Shown here: positions 37,078 through 49,049 of the stretch, one piece after another
Layout of the letters: every line of letters starts with the position of its first letter
Position numbering within the stretch: position 1 is the stretch's first letter
NCBI GenBank assembly: GCA_026874595.1
Contig: CM049313.1
Location: 48,225,659 to 48,289,658, forward strand
DNA: 64,000 bases
From: Sipunculus nudus
Lineage: Eukaryota > Annelida > Sipuncula > Golfingiida > Sipunculidae
Reading direction: 5' to 3'
Made by a program: the position numbers and the translations under genes
Notes under the pieces: generated by a model
What the model saw: only the letters and a program-made list of their open reading frames with translations
Database searches by the model: none
What the model was told of the DNA's origin: nothing

Positions 37078-37262
37078 CGTTTCCGTTTCCGACATTTCTT
37101 CAGCACGATGCCCCTGGGAAACACTGTAGAAGAAGAAAAGCACGGACGGTGTTCAGCGACCAGCAGCTCACTGGTCTGGAGAAAAGATTCGAATCTCAGA
37201 AATACTTGTCTACGCCGGAGAGAGTGGAACTCGCCAACACACTCAGCCTCTCAGAAACACAG
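37078..37262 (+). CDS. Bsx: Bsx homeobox protein, exon 2 (homeodomain helices 1-2)
   Basis: Second coding exon, bounded by a pyrimidine-rich tract plus CAG acceptor (37071-37077) and a CAG|GTATAA donor. It completes the split codon of exon 1 (G|CG, Ala87) and runs 61 further codons to Gln148, ending in phase 0. It encodes a linker ending in [14 protein letters not shown], then homeodomain positions 1-44 (residues 105-148), including the LEKRFE and [11 protein letters not shown] segments typical of Bsx. The exon ends exactly between homeodomain positions 44 and 45, an intron position shared by many NK-like and Bar-related homeobox genes. The three exons join without a stop or phase conflict. 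Assignment to Bsx rather than BarH rests on the linker, the exon 1 motifs and WFQNRRMKHKK (BarH has WYQNRRTKWK). Confidence 0.96.
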
Positions 37263-37591
37263 GTATAATTTTACCTAAATATCATGCATGCAAATATATG
37301 CACTTAATTCACACCAAAATATCTGAATTTGCGCTATCATTCCTTTTGAAAACTCTCTTTTTGTCCCCTGGTCTATTTATTTTTTTTTATATCTATTAAT
37401 GTTTATCTCAGATAAAATAACCTGGAGATATTTTTGATGTTGCTGATGTGTGTCCTTCTTGATATAGAGTTTGTATTATACATGATACCATTAAACAAGC
37501 GGCATTCGTAACTTACTTGCTTTAATTTTAAATAGATGCCTAACCTCAAGAGTATTTCTGTTTCCAAATGTGTGTATATATATATATATTA

Positions 37592-37632
<41 letters not shown>

Positions 37633-39099
37633 ATACACATACATACATTAAATACGTGTTGCAATTATAACTCAATACATTTAAAAGGTAAAATTCTTTA
37701 AAAAAAACATAAATTCTGTTGGAGGGGACTAACCGTGTCAAAGCATGTATTTTTGGGGGCGGGGCTTGTGAGTACTTTACAGGGTGGATGTCAGCTGAAT
37801 TCCCCGCCAGCTCCACCCCACTACGTCTAACAATTATCACTTTATCACGTGTTAACGTCGTGATTTGAATAATTTTACACCTCGTTTCGTAAGGGAAGCT
37901 AGGTCGGTGGAGCCTTTAAAAGGCTTGGCGCACTAAAGAAGTCATAAAGCAAATTATAGTATGTAAACAAGGTTTCTGCCCGTGAATAGGTCTGATTGAG
38001 GCAGGTCGGGTACCCCGTTGTGGCATTGTGCTCAGATAATACACATGCGGGGCGACGGGTACACAAGGGTACCTAGAGCCTCGCCCCCTGCATTCTTCAT
38101 AAAGTATTAACCATCTCATGTCAAGGACTTCACGCCGGGAGATATGTAGCCCTTTTAGTATTTTTCAGTAATGTGTGCATTATGTCGCCCCTGTTCTATC
38201 AGCATTTGTCATATCATTCAACAATTAATAAATAAACTTTAGTGCATAATCATAACGTAAATCGAATTGTCACTTAAGCTGAACTTGTCTAATTGGTTTG
38301 AATGCCTTTTAGTTAATAAACGACAGTTATGAGTTCTGGATTGTATCTAACCGCATGCATACAAAAATTGAAAGCCAGAAGGCTCAATAATATCATATCT
38401 TTCTTATTGTATGGAAACGTTATTTCTCATTTAATAGAAAGTGCACCGTAAGGCAATGGATATTTGCTTTAAAACATCACATTTAAAAATATTGTGACAA
38501 ATTGTTAAAAAAATGTTATACCAAATGCCCGATGGTAAATTCAAAACTCAAATCTACATGATGAACAAAGATAACATTTTTACTAGCCTAAAATACAATA
38601 AGTTATTACTTCATGAACATTTAAACATAGTCTTGCTTTCGTAGAAGAATAAATAACCATTTCCTGTCACTCCACTAGTTGTGGAAATGGCATGTTTATC
38701 AAATAATTTGCCCACATTGATTTTCAATTATTTAAGGTGCAGGACCTTTCAATATTGTCATGGCTTTAACTGGTTAGCATATACAGAATTAATAGTCCTG
38801 ATTTTGTGTTTCAGCACCTACTATTATGATTATGTTTATGATTATAATGATGATGATTATCATTATTTTATCTTATTTCTATTTCTTTATAATTGTTTAT
38901 TACTTAATCAACATGTCAATATGATTCGCCTTTGAACTTTTTTTTAGCACAAGCACCAAGTCCACATGATTTTTTTCCGTATTTAAAGTAATAATTGTTA
39001 TCAAATTGATTTAGTTGCATGATCCGATTATTTCATTTTTAATAATTTTTGACACATTTTTGTTTTGTTCCGTGACCAATGCACATTGTCATATTTCAG
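37263..39099 (+). other. Bsx: Bsx intron 2 (homeodomain position 44/45)
   Basis: Phase-0 intron of 1837 bp, GT-AG, splitting the homeodomain between positions 44 and 45. It contains a (TA)n tract at 37574-37630 and a block at about 37700-38110 of more balanced composition and unknown role. The rest is AT-rich with nothing recognised. Confidence 0.85.
37574..37630. repeat. (TA)n microsatellite in Bsx intron 2
   Basis: TA run with short interruptions. Confidence 0.9.
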
Positions 39100-39384
39100 G
39101 TGAAAACATGGTTCCAGAACAGGAGAATGAAACATAAAAAAATGCAACGGAAAGTCCAGGATAATGAGGACGATGAGGAAGAACTGGAAGTAGATATGAC
39201 GGCCGGGGGTACCCCGCGTGACGCCTTACGTCATGAAGACAGGAGTGAGACGTACCATAGACGTTCAGAAATGAACAGCCCGGATAAAAAAAATAAGGAT
39301 TCCCCAGAAAAGGGCGTGCAAGACACAGTCAATTATAACAGCGACCCGGAAGCAGACGACATCGACGTCACCGATGAAGTATAG
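39100..39384 (+). CDS. Bsx: Bsx homeobox protein, exon 3 (recognition helix and acidic C-terminus)
   Basis: Last coding exon: acceptor TTTCAG at 39094-39099, TAG stop at 39382-39384. It begins VKTWFQNRRMKHKK, the third (recognition) helix, with Thr47, Trp48, Phe49, Gln50, Asn51 and Arg53 intact (Trp48 is residue 152, Asn51 residue 155). So the homeodomain is complete and should bind TAAT-core sites. The remaining tail (to residue 242) is highly charged, with an acidic stretch just after the homeodomain (DNEDDEEELEVD), a Lys/Glu/Asp-rich middle, and an acidic end (DPEADDIDVTDEV). Such tails are common in Bsx proteins, but I cannot assign a function. No frameshift or missing key residue is seen, so the gene appears intact. 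Confidence 0.95.
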   Translation: MKTWFQNRRMKHKKMQRKVQDNEDDEEELEVDMTAGGTPRDALRHEDRSETYHRRSEMNSPDKKNKDSPEKGVQDTVNYNSDPEADDIDVTDEV

Positions 39385-40200
39385 CGTCACGCATGCGCAC
39401 CAGAAGTTGCCTAAAACGATTGTTGAAACCACATGGTGCAAAACTTGTTTCTTCTGAATTAACGGTATGGGATTTCTTCTGAGACAAAGACTTAATATCA
39501 TTGTTTAGTTAAATTTGATTTATGCTGGCCTTGGTTTACTGTATGCCTTATTTTGATGGTTTCCATTGTTCAGTGTCACTGGTTCTGATAAATCTAAATT
39601 GAGTTTATAGATGTTTTCAGACTAAACCCTACTGATATATAGCAATGGTTGGTCTTTGAAATTTTAGTTATTTTTTATATATTTTAGCACTATAGTTGTA
39701 CATTCTCGTCCAGTCTGTTTGGTTTTAATGATTAAGTGATACATCTTGCATTATATAGAGAATTTGGTTTTAACTCTTTAAAAACCGACAACAGATTTTT
39801 ATTATGAACTCTGCATGCTGCCTGTTTGAGTTTTTTTTATTCAAGAAAGTGTGCACGCAAAGGCATGGCGGAAAAGAGGCGACTACAAAAACTATTATTT
39901 TTGATGTCATTATACAGATGTATATGCTATTTTTTCTGTTTTTTATTTATCTTTGCCTCTTAGCTTTCTTTTGGGCATATAGTTTTAATTTGTTTAAATC
40001 CTGATCACAGAAATGCAGCTGACTATCTGATATTTACACACATACACACACATTTAGACTGAGATACAAACTCAAAGCAGTTTTTTTTTAGACTATTATA
40101 GTTCTGGATAAGACTCATTTATGAAGTTTTATTTTTAAGTAAATTTAACCTTTACATGTTGTCCTTTCCTGAAAATAAATGTTCCTGTTGAGTGAATACT
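39385..40200 (+). other. Bsx: Probable Bsx 3' untranslated region
   Basis: Non-coding, T-rich sequence after the Bsx stop codon. The first good AATAAA hexamer is at 40174-40179, followed by GT-rich sequence (gttcctgttgagtg and tttgttatt), the usual arrangement for cleavage and polyadenylation about 15-25 nt downstream. A later AATAAA at about 40690 is an alternative. The extent is inferred; no transcript evidence is available. Confidence 0.45.
40174..40179 (+). terminator. Bsx: Candidate polyadenylation signal for Bsx
   Basis: A canonical AATAAA about 790 bp after the Bsx stop, with GT-rich sequence directly downstream. Confidence 0.4.
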
Positions 40201-40929
40201 TTTGTTATTATTTTATATGTAAGTAGCAGGTGGTTACAATGAACGAATATTGCAATGTCCGGTAATATTGAATATTTACAATTGGGTAACTTTATCCTAA
40301 CTCTCAAATAATTATGAATATGATATTTTAAGTGTGAAATCGTGATTCAGTGTATAGTCCAGAATCGTCGCCAAGTTAAATTTCACAATATTTCGCATAA
40401 GTATGTGAGAGATTCCTTGTTTTCAGGAATTATTGGACAGTTTTCATGACTATAATTAAAATTTTATCGGATATGGAGGTTCTTATTTTTGTTATATAAC
40501 TAGACGAGTCTACCTCTTGTTGCCATGACAGCTTGTTTGGTTTGATTGTATATACAGCTTTCAAAATGATGAGACGTCGTTTGTACCATGCAAGCTTGCA
40601 TGGCATGTGGCTACGTTGCGTATTTTGTTGTTAATTGTAATATCCGTCGCCTGTGACTGGTTATTTCGTCTGAAATATTTAAAAAAAAGAATAAACTGGT
40701 AATTCATAGATATGGTTTTGAATTTTTAGTAATCTGTCTGTAAGATAAGAAAGCACCAGAAGTACAATTTGGGATATTTGAGCGTGTGTGTGTGTGCGTG
40801 TGCGTGCGTGCGCACTGCAAAATGCATTATCCGACTTTTCTGTATATAAATGTCAACTAAGCACGGGTCTTTATGTGATTTTATTCCTCACAAATGCAGT
40901 TGTCCTATGGTGAATATATTGTAACAAAT

Positions 40930-41400
40930 AAGGAATCTCTGACCACGATCCTCATTTATTCCCACTGACAACCTTGAAAGCTAATTCACTATGGGTGACG
41001 CATCTCGCCCACTAACTGGCGATAACCTATCACGGACGTCGCAGAAGATTCGGCCATTTGTCCATTAAGCCTTCTTCATGTAACGCAAGAAAACTAACTG
41101 GCCATAGCAGAAATTCTAAGTGCTCTTATGCTTGCCAGCTAAATAGTCGATTAGCGTCTAAATGGCCCGAATTTACCGATCAAGCCGGGCGCCTTAATGC
41201 ACGGAGTTAGCTAAGTGAGACTTTCTGAAGTTATTCATGAGACTGCGGATAGGAGCACAATGTCGGATTTAGTCCTTAAGGAGTAGGCAAGGAGCAGGCT
41301 AAGATTTTCTTATATCCAATGCTAATTTTAACTCTTTAGGGAGAAGCGTCAATCGACGGGCCCAGAATTAATAACGTGATAACAGGTGACCTGAATTCAA
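40930..41400. promoter_or_regulatory. Candidate downstream regulatory island
   Basis: Dense unique sequence with homeodomain-type cores (aagctaattcac, ccattaagcc, tagtcgattagcg, ccttaatgcacgg) 1.5 kb after the Bsx stop. Non-coding in all frames. Confidence 0.4.
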
Positions 41401-41641
41401 CATCTATTTCTACCGTTTATATACAGTGTGAAAAAAGTAACAAGAAAAATGACAGAAACGAAATTTTACTGACATTCTATTGGAATCCAATGTTTTGGGA
41501 CTTAAATACAATGGCAAGGGAGTTTTTTTTACGATGAAGGGACCCAATTTAATTCATTTGTGATATAAATCATGTATAGGATTGATGGAGAATGTATTAA
41601 CTATATATATTGCGAACCATGCCGGGTCCCTGATTTTAGCC

Positions 41642-41644
<3 letters not shown>

Positions 41645-41728
<84 letters not shown>
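41645..41728. repeat. Compound (TA)n(GA)n microsatellite
   Basis: TA run to about 41686, then GA run to 41728. Confidence 0.95.
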
Positions 41729-41732
<4 letters not shown>

Positions 41733-42097
41733 CTTATTGATTTCATTCTGTTTAACAAATACGTCGAACTTTTGAACGGTTGTATGACAAGGTTTAAACA
41801 TTATTTAATTGTTTTGACCAAACTATATAAATGTCTTCAGATATTGCTGACAAGACATCTTTGCATATAATCTTGATAAATAAGATAAGTTTATATGTTA
41901 CCACTTCAAAGCGGCTCAGTTTCCGTATATTGCGCGCTTTAAAGTAATTTATTTATAGTTGCCTGTTATGATACAATTGTAATATAAAGCTAATAACAGA
42001 TTCGACAAGATAATACACCCAACCCACCAAACCACCTAATTGGAAAATCATACACTATCATGGTTAGTTCACATGTGCATGTATTATTTACCTTATC

Positions 42098-42101
<4 letters not shown>

Positions 42102-42139
<38 letters not shown>
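42102..42139. repeat. (TA)n microsatellite
   Basis: About nineteen TA units. Confidence 0.95.
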
Positions 42140-42142
<3 letters not shown>

Positions 42143-42639
42143 TCTACGTTTATTCATAATATATATATCCATTTAGGTGCTTACAGGAATTGAATAAACC
42201 TGTATCCCTGACACATCTATCACCGAAGTGATTCTAAGGGAAAATGTGATTTTAACTGGCAACAGGAAATAACATCACAAACTGGGTAAGGAATGAAGTA
42301 ATCGAAAAATAGTGCTATACACAAAGCCTGCGGCTTACAAAACGAAAATATATTTTTGCCTATAACAGAACAAGAAGAACCAGAAACTGTAAGAATGCCA
42401 ACTCACACACCTATAAGAAAACTATCCGTTTGAATAACTCTTCTGTTATTTCATGGTTTCCATTTTCCAAATATCCCTTCATGCAGGGATATCTTATATG
42501 TTTAACCGTAAAGAAATATTGAAAAAAAATTAACAATTCATTGCAAAAACATAACATCATTGTTAAAATGTAGTTTTTTTGAAGAAAAAGAGTACCTTGT
42601 CATAAACACTACAGCGTCTTAACATTAAAGTGCACTTAT

Positions 42640-43560
42640 CACCATGAAGCCTTTCAAGCCGATTCTAAGAAATGAAACCCGAGATCGTGAGACTTTAGTA
42701 GATGTATAATTAAACACTTGATCCCATCAATTTGTAACATTATCGAGACACTTAAGCTGCTTCTGGTAAAATATCAGGCGTTTTGGCCGCACTTGGTCAA
42801 AACCTCGATCATTATTTCTGGGAATCCAGGATCGTTATTTCAAGGAATTCTTTGTTTCCGGGATTAACAAACGGCATGATGATTATTGAGAAGTAAATCC
42901 CTATCTCAGCTTTAACTAAAATGCCCATGACCATCTGCGCACGTATTAGCTGGAGACCGCAAACTGTTCGTTCTTGTAAAACCAAGTAACAGAGTTGCTT
43001 CAGACACCCGCTGGTCCCTGGCCCAGGGGTCTTGGATGGTCGACTAATTGCAATTAACCTGACGCGCAAACTTAATTAGTTCTTTGAGAGAGGTGATTTC
43101 ACTCTGAGAGCCCCGAGTCGATTTCCACCATCGCATAGATCTCTACCCACTCACGGGTTCTCGGGCATCCGCTGGCCAGGGCAAATATGTAAACAATGTC
43201 GGCCACATCTGGCCGTAATGGGTAACAAACGAGCTAACAAGTGTTGCAAATGATTGTAATGACACCTGCAGCCAGTTGCTCCCGTTAAACTTTTATTCAA
43301 ACCTTCTCAAGAGGACTCGAAAAGATTTCATGCCGTAACCCCTGGAGCTACCAGGTCGGTCAATATTACCAGGATAGTGATATTAACACTCTTCTTGTTT
43401 AGAAATATTGTCTCAATCTGACACGGTAATCCTAGATAATGAACTGCTGACGGAATAATTGGTTACCATAGGTACGTTTATCTCAAAGCTCACAGAATAG
43501 CGGAATTTAGCATACATGCTGGAGATCTAAAGGCATGAGCACGGGTACGGTAAAAATTAG
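42640..43560. promoter_or_regulatory. Candidate regulatory island
   Basis: About 900 bp of unique, balanced sequence (cgactaattgcaattaacctg, aaacttaattagttc, gtaatgggtaacaaacgagc) between AT-rich stretches. Non-coding; the 85-aa minus frame at 42812-43069 shows no motif. Confidence 0.35.
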
Positions 43561-43569
43561 TGCTCAACA

Positions 43570-44116
43570 GAACGAAAATATATTACACTATAGACACATG
43601 CAGACTCAATAATCGCTCCTTATGTTTTTATTTAACAGAAATTACCAATAAAATGTAATAAAATATTTATGCATACACATGACCCATGCATCTACTGTTG
43701 CTTTAATCTGAATACATAAGCCAAAATATTAATTGACATATCTTGTTCATGCATTCTGCATGTATTTTCTCTACTTTCATTTCAACAGAACTTATACTCA
43801 AAGGTAAAAGGAAATAAAATTTCTTTCTTTAAATCGGTCTGTCTGGCCCAGTCTCCACAAATACTTAATTAACAATCATTCATATATGAAGACGAATTTT
43901 GTCTTTGCCAGACAGCTTTTCCCACAGACAGGAAAGTCTTCATTATCCAATTAATAAAATTTAGTTAATATTGGATAAATTATGTTATAAAAGAAGGAGT
44001 ATTTTTCACATATAAAAATTTTGTTTATATCTGAAAACATATACACTTTACTGATACGCCGTAACAAACAAAAGAAAATAACTCAAAACCCTGAACTTCA
44101 GAAGCATAAATAATGC

Positions 44117-44166
<50 letters not shown>

Positions 44167-45230
44167 AAATCCAATTACTCAAACGCTATACGCTCTGTTT
44201 ACTTATGGTAAATTGTAAATATAACTTCTTGTAGTTCTTGAACCTTCACATATGTAAATCGTATAGGCCTATACATATGTAGATCAATAACTGGGTTATA
44301 GGAAAAATAATGTATACAAATAAATAATGATTCGGTGGTTTAATCCGCAGCAAGTAAAGCTAATTTAATGGAAGAACTAGTGAGGAATATAATAATAAAA
44401 GCTAACGTTTAATAAACGCGGAATAAAAATGACAAAATAAAATATGTAATTTTTCATGTATTTATCATTGTATCGGGGCTTACTTGTATATGGTGCGAAA
44501 CAACCAGAAACAATGACCGATAGTGCAAGGTAAGGTGGCATTATCAACTCGAGGTTAAATGAGAAAAAATGTAACAATTATTAGAAGAACGCGTAAAAAC
44601 ATCATAAAAACATTACTCCAAAGCATTGTATACAGTGTTAGCCTTGAATATCATGTAACATTTTACATAATCATTCTCTTTTGTTTATATTTGATTCATA
44701 AAATACAATATCATATATATAATTAAAAGATATCCACTTGTGCTTAATAAGGTGTTTTTTATTCGTCTTTTAGCTTGTTCTACAATAGTATATGTGCTTT
44801 ATCGTTTGTTGTTAGCTCTTCCTAACAGAATTTCGGCCAATGTGTGGTTGTAATTAAAACTGTTTAAATCACTTACGTTAAATATATTTTCTAGTTACTA
44901 GTGACACAAATTATTATTTTATAAAATATAACCTATCAGGAATATGTAAAAATATAAGGATTTCGAATGACAAAAAACAAACAGGAAAAGTGATGTATAC
45001 GACGAAGAAATTGAAAAAAAATAGATTATATTTATTTATAACAATCCGTTTATCCCCACAAATAATTCACCATTGCATACTGAATCGGTCAATTTATCAA
45101 GTATTTATAATTAAACTTTTCCATCCACAGACTGATGATATATATCTACATACTGGTGTTAATCGGTCCCATTATAAAACATGCTGAGGTAATGAACTTA
45201 CGTCATTCCTTTTAAAAGTTTTTTTTTACA
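43570..45230. other. AT-rich intergenic stretch
   Basis: Contains a (CT)n tract at 44120-44164; otherwise nothing recognised. Confidence 0.6.
44120..44164. repeat. (CT)n microsatellite
   Basis: About 22 CT units. Confidence 0.95.
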
Positions 45231-45239
45231 TTTAGTTTA

Positions 45240-46230
45240 CTTGATTCTTCGTGGTATCTTAAGTTAAATGAGAAATTGGCGCTTCACTATCGTCGTATGT
45301 TGCAGCCGTCTAAAGACTAGATAATAAAGGCGCAAACTTTGCAAGAGTCGAACTAATCAAAGTATTTTCATGCCGGCTTTTTAATGATAGGAGGAGGTTT
45401 AATACGCCAATTCCCGGGTATGATCGCAACCATGGAGCGCTAACAATGGAGCTAGCCCAAAAGATATTTAGTAGGCTGCTTTGTCAAATTGCGTGTAAGA
45501 ATCCATCATTATCTGCGCGCTGGGGTTTTACGTACTGACATTCAAATAATAACCGTCGGACCAATATTTAGCAAAAAACAGTCTGCCTGTAATAATCCCT
45601 CATTTGAGCTTTCTGTGATGATCCCAAATTGGCTGCAAAGTCTATCCCTGGCTTAATGAAAGGCTGATAGCCGGGATTATCTGCAGTTACTGCTCGGGCG
45701 TTCCTTTTCACATCACTTCCGCTCGCCTCCTCTAGTCTCCGTCACACCATCCTCAATTTTGTATCATTAAGCTGATATCCCTTCATAACGTGGCATTATA
45801 CATATCAGCATATCCGATGGCAAAGCTTTTAACTCGTAAGAAATCTTGTAACTACACTTTTCCTGTCCTTTTGGTGCTGTGCGGACTTGTTGAGAAGCGA
45901 ACTAATGGCTCTACGAACTTTGATGGACTGGAGTGAGGCCCAAGACCCGAGCGCTGGCGCTACTTCAGCTGAAACGCCGGAAGAGCGCGCCCGATGATTG
46001 CTATTTCAGTCTGGTGTAATGGGTCCGTCAGAGGATGTTCCTTGAATTATCCCTTAATTAAAGTTGTTACGTGCCAAAATGACCCAGAGATAGGAGTGGT
46101 TACCCAGTCTACAAGACTCTCGAAGCCTCATGCTACAGCGATGTGGGACAATCTAGAGGAAATTATTACAAATGGCTACCACCGTCCTTCGACGGAGCGG
46201 TTTAATAATTCTTGTGCACAAAAAAAAGCC
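45240..46230. promoter_or_regulatory. Candidate regulatory island
   Basis: About 1 kb of unique, balanced sequence (attaagctgatatccc, gagctttctgtgatgatccc, ccttaattaaagttg). The 81-aa frame at 45994-46239 has no recognised motif, so I treat the block as non-coding. Confidence 0.35.
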
Positions 46231-46696
46231 TGGTTTTAAATTTTATACAAAATTAGCAAAACATATATCGGGGGATTTATGTCATATGGATTAAGAAATT
46301 TGTAAAGAAAAAAAGTTACTTTTTTGCGTGAGAGTGGGAATTTTTTATTTCCATGAAAACATTAACCAAGAAAAATGGAGTACGCCAATATCTACTCGGT
46401 TCAAAAACTTAGAATAAGTAAGTGCGAAGCTTTGTTAAAAAGAGTAAGGGCATCATTGTTACTCGGTTGACTAGATTAAAATCAACATCTTCGTGTCTTT
46501 TTGTATCCGAATATCGTTTTCCACTATCCTTATGGTTAATTTTTAAAAGTATCATGTCTTATATGGACTCATGTTTAAGATGATTATATAGAGATGCTTC
46601 AAAAATGACTAGAAGTTTTCTGATCCAACTGTTATTGTTCACATGTCAACTAAACCTTTAAAGAATCTCCCGTAATATTGACACAATGAGAGACAG

Positions 46697-46700
46697 AGAT

Positions 46701-46733
<33 letters not shown>

Positions 46734-46761
46734 GGCAGCGAGAGAGAGATTCGTAAGCACG

Positions 46762-46806
<45 letters not shown>
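46697..46806. repeat. Compound (GACA)n and (TA)n microsatellites
   Basis: GACA units at about 46702-46732, GA-rich spacer, then TA units at 46763-46806. Confidence 0.95.
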
Positions 46807-46811
<5 letters not shown>

Positions 46812-47023
46812 AAAATTAAACAAAGGGCTTTTATAAAACAAGAAATTTGATATGTGTTATGTAACTTATCTTCCGCAACATTCACCACATTCCGTGTATC
46901 ATACTTGTAATCCAGTCACCATGACTGACTTTGCTGATTTAGAATAGTTCATTACACAATAACAACAACTAATCTAATTAAAAAATATATAGTGATCTGG
47001 CCTTAACAAATTAAAGAAAGAAT

Positions 47024-47467
47024 ATGAAATATATTCTTGAAGGAAATATTGATAAAAAGGGTGTTATATCTTTATCTGTTAAGTGCAGTACATTTTGGGT
47101 AGATATACTACGATGTTGGGCGAGATATAAGTACAAAAATGTAAATAATATATTGAAGACATACTTGAGGAACCATTATGGTTTAATTCAAATATTAAAA
47201 TTGATAAAAGAGTGGTATGTAAAAAATAGTTTGATACAGAGAGGAGTAAAACTCAAACATCTCTTGTGCGAGAGCGGGCATAATTTAGGATGGTTGAAAT
47301 ATAATGAATTATTAAATGTAAAATACAGTTGTAAAATTATTTTTCTAGATTTTCAAAGCTTAAAGGACGCCTCACCATTATCATGGAAGAAATGTATTAC
47401 AGATAATATCGATTATGGTGAGGTAAAATCAGAGACAAGAAAAAAACAGAACTTTTTGTTAGGTTAG
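47024..47467 (+). pseudogene. L1/Tx1-like LINE ORF2 C-terminal remnant
   Basis: A 147-aa open frame resembling the region downstream of the reverse transcriptase in Tx1/L1-type non-LTR retrotransposons. It has FWVDILRCWARY at residues about 25-36, then a basic segment, IKEWYVKNSLIQRGVKLKHLL, a loosely matching FxELxxKY region and LSWKKCI near residue 125. The pattern 'FW.D.L..W ... W......GI..I.DLL' is characteristic of that part. No reverse transcriptase lies upstream, so this is a 5'-truncated relic. The assignment is from pattern memory, without an alignment. Confidence 0.45.
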
Positions 47468-47469
47468 TC

Positions 47470-48780
47470 CCTTGAAGTCTTTTGTGTTAAGCATGCATTG
47501 TGTAGGAAGCGTTAACTATAATATAACTGTATTACCTGATTTGTTGTTTTTGTAAGTTTTCGTGAATGTGGAATTATTTTGTGAATAATTTCTTGTTTTA
47601 TATATATATAAAGAACTAATCTGTCTTTCCACTTCATCTTCTCATGTCCACACTTGTCCACATCATATTATAATTGACGAGGGCTTTTTTCACGGAACTC
47701 CTCTGTGGCCACGATTCCGATATGCATATTTTGGTCTTGAAATGTCGGTATTGATGCAAAGTGTGTCCTAAGGGGGTCATTACTGATTTTTCTATAAATC
47801 CAGATACATTTCAAATTATTTTCGGAGGGGCTATCGCAGCGCAAACTGACGGCTACTACAAGTGTGTATCAAGGCAGAGAGCATTTTTTTCATTCTGAAT
47901 CGGCATCTCCCACAGATTCACACATTAATTACAAGATGTCCAGATCTTCCGTTGGCATAAACAAACATAATTTGATTATATTAATACAATATTGGGTAAG
48001 TAGGGTTTGAAATAAACTTTTGACTTACCAGGTTGCTTATTAGTTTACAGATTATCTTAAGCATTCTGATTTTATCAATATTTATGGCCTGTGCAACTAA
48101 ACGTTTACCTACTACGGGTGTACGGGTATGTAATCTTTTAATATCAAAATAGGTCTCCGTTAAATAGTAGTACCGTCTTTCGAACTTTTGAGGAAACTAA
48201 ACATGTCTTCAAGTGTTAATTAATGAACGGGGAGGAAAAGCTGGTGATAATATATGGCTCTGGCATGCTGAAATCGATACCAGAAAATAGGAACAGTTTT
48301 CGTAGACTGATATCACAGACAGAACAATTTTCAGTTCTTTTTATATTTTTTTCTGTTTTAAAAATAATTTTCCATATTCCCCTCAAATCTTTAATATTCG
48401 ATTATATTTCGCGAGGGAGCGCCATCTATCAGAAACGACGCCATGGTTTCCAACTTGAAGATCTGAAGAGAAATATATCGTATATTGAAAGAAACTGGTT
48501 TTTAAGTACAAAATCATGAACTTGTAATATGCTATTTGCGTGAAAACATTAAGCTTCAATATTACGTGACTGTAAGAAATATATATATACAGCTGCAATA
48601 TACCTTTCCCTTGGTTTCATTCCGTATTGTGTTATCGAGGTTAAATCCCTGAAAGGCCTATTAAACTTCACAGAAAATATTACTGAATTGATCATTTATA
48701 TTTAAATCTAATAATCTTCTTCTTTATTTCGTTTAATCTTATCGTTAATTACTGCTGAAACTAGACAGACAATAGATATG
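47470..48780. other. AT-rich intergenic stretch
   Basis: Nothing recognised. At about 48415-48435 the words gagcgccatctatcag resemble the AGCGCC-containing motif of the 57-64 kb repeats. The 98-aa frame at 48223-48519 is not recognised. Confidence 0.45.
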
Positions 48781-48985
48781 AACTAAAGTCTCATTCCCCC
48801 CCCCCCCCACACACACACACCTGAAAACTCTTGGAAATAGAAAAGTACACAAACAAAATACCCCAGACTGTTCTATACATCCTAAATCTTCAAAACGATT
48901 CAACAACATTAGAGGGGGATACTTCGTCCCACACCCTCCCAACTGAACTCGCTATTTGCCCCCTCCTCTTCCTTAACTCCGCAAT
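48780..48985 (-). repeat. Poly-C/(CA)n dispersed repeat copy
   Basis: C-run then (AC)n at 48797-48821, followed by ccccctcctcttcctt and aatccgcccctg, matching the poly-C family seen at 10.7, 18.3 and 19.1 kb. Confidence 0.45.
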
Positions 48986-49049
48986 CCGCCCCTGTTTATG
49001 ACTTGGCACGGTGTTATCTTGTACTATGTCTGTGTACAGTGCCTAAAAA

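Noticed and set aside
36928-37278. 116-aa frame overlapping Bsx exon 2
   Set aside because: It is in a different frame from the homeodomain reading and includes intronic sequence.
45994-46239. Possible small gene in an island (81 aa)
   Set aside because: No motif or splice context; low stop density is expected in these GC-balanced blocks.
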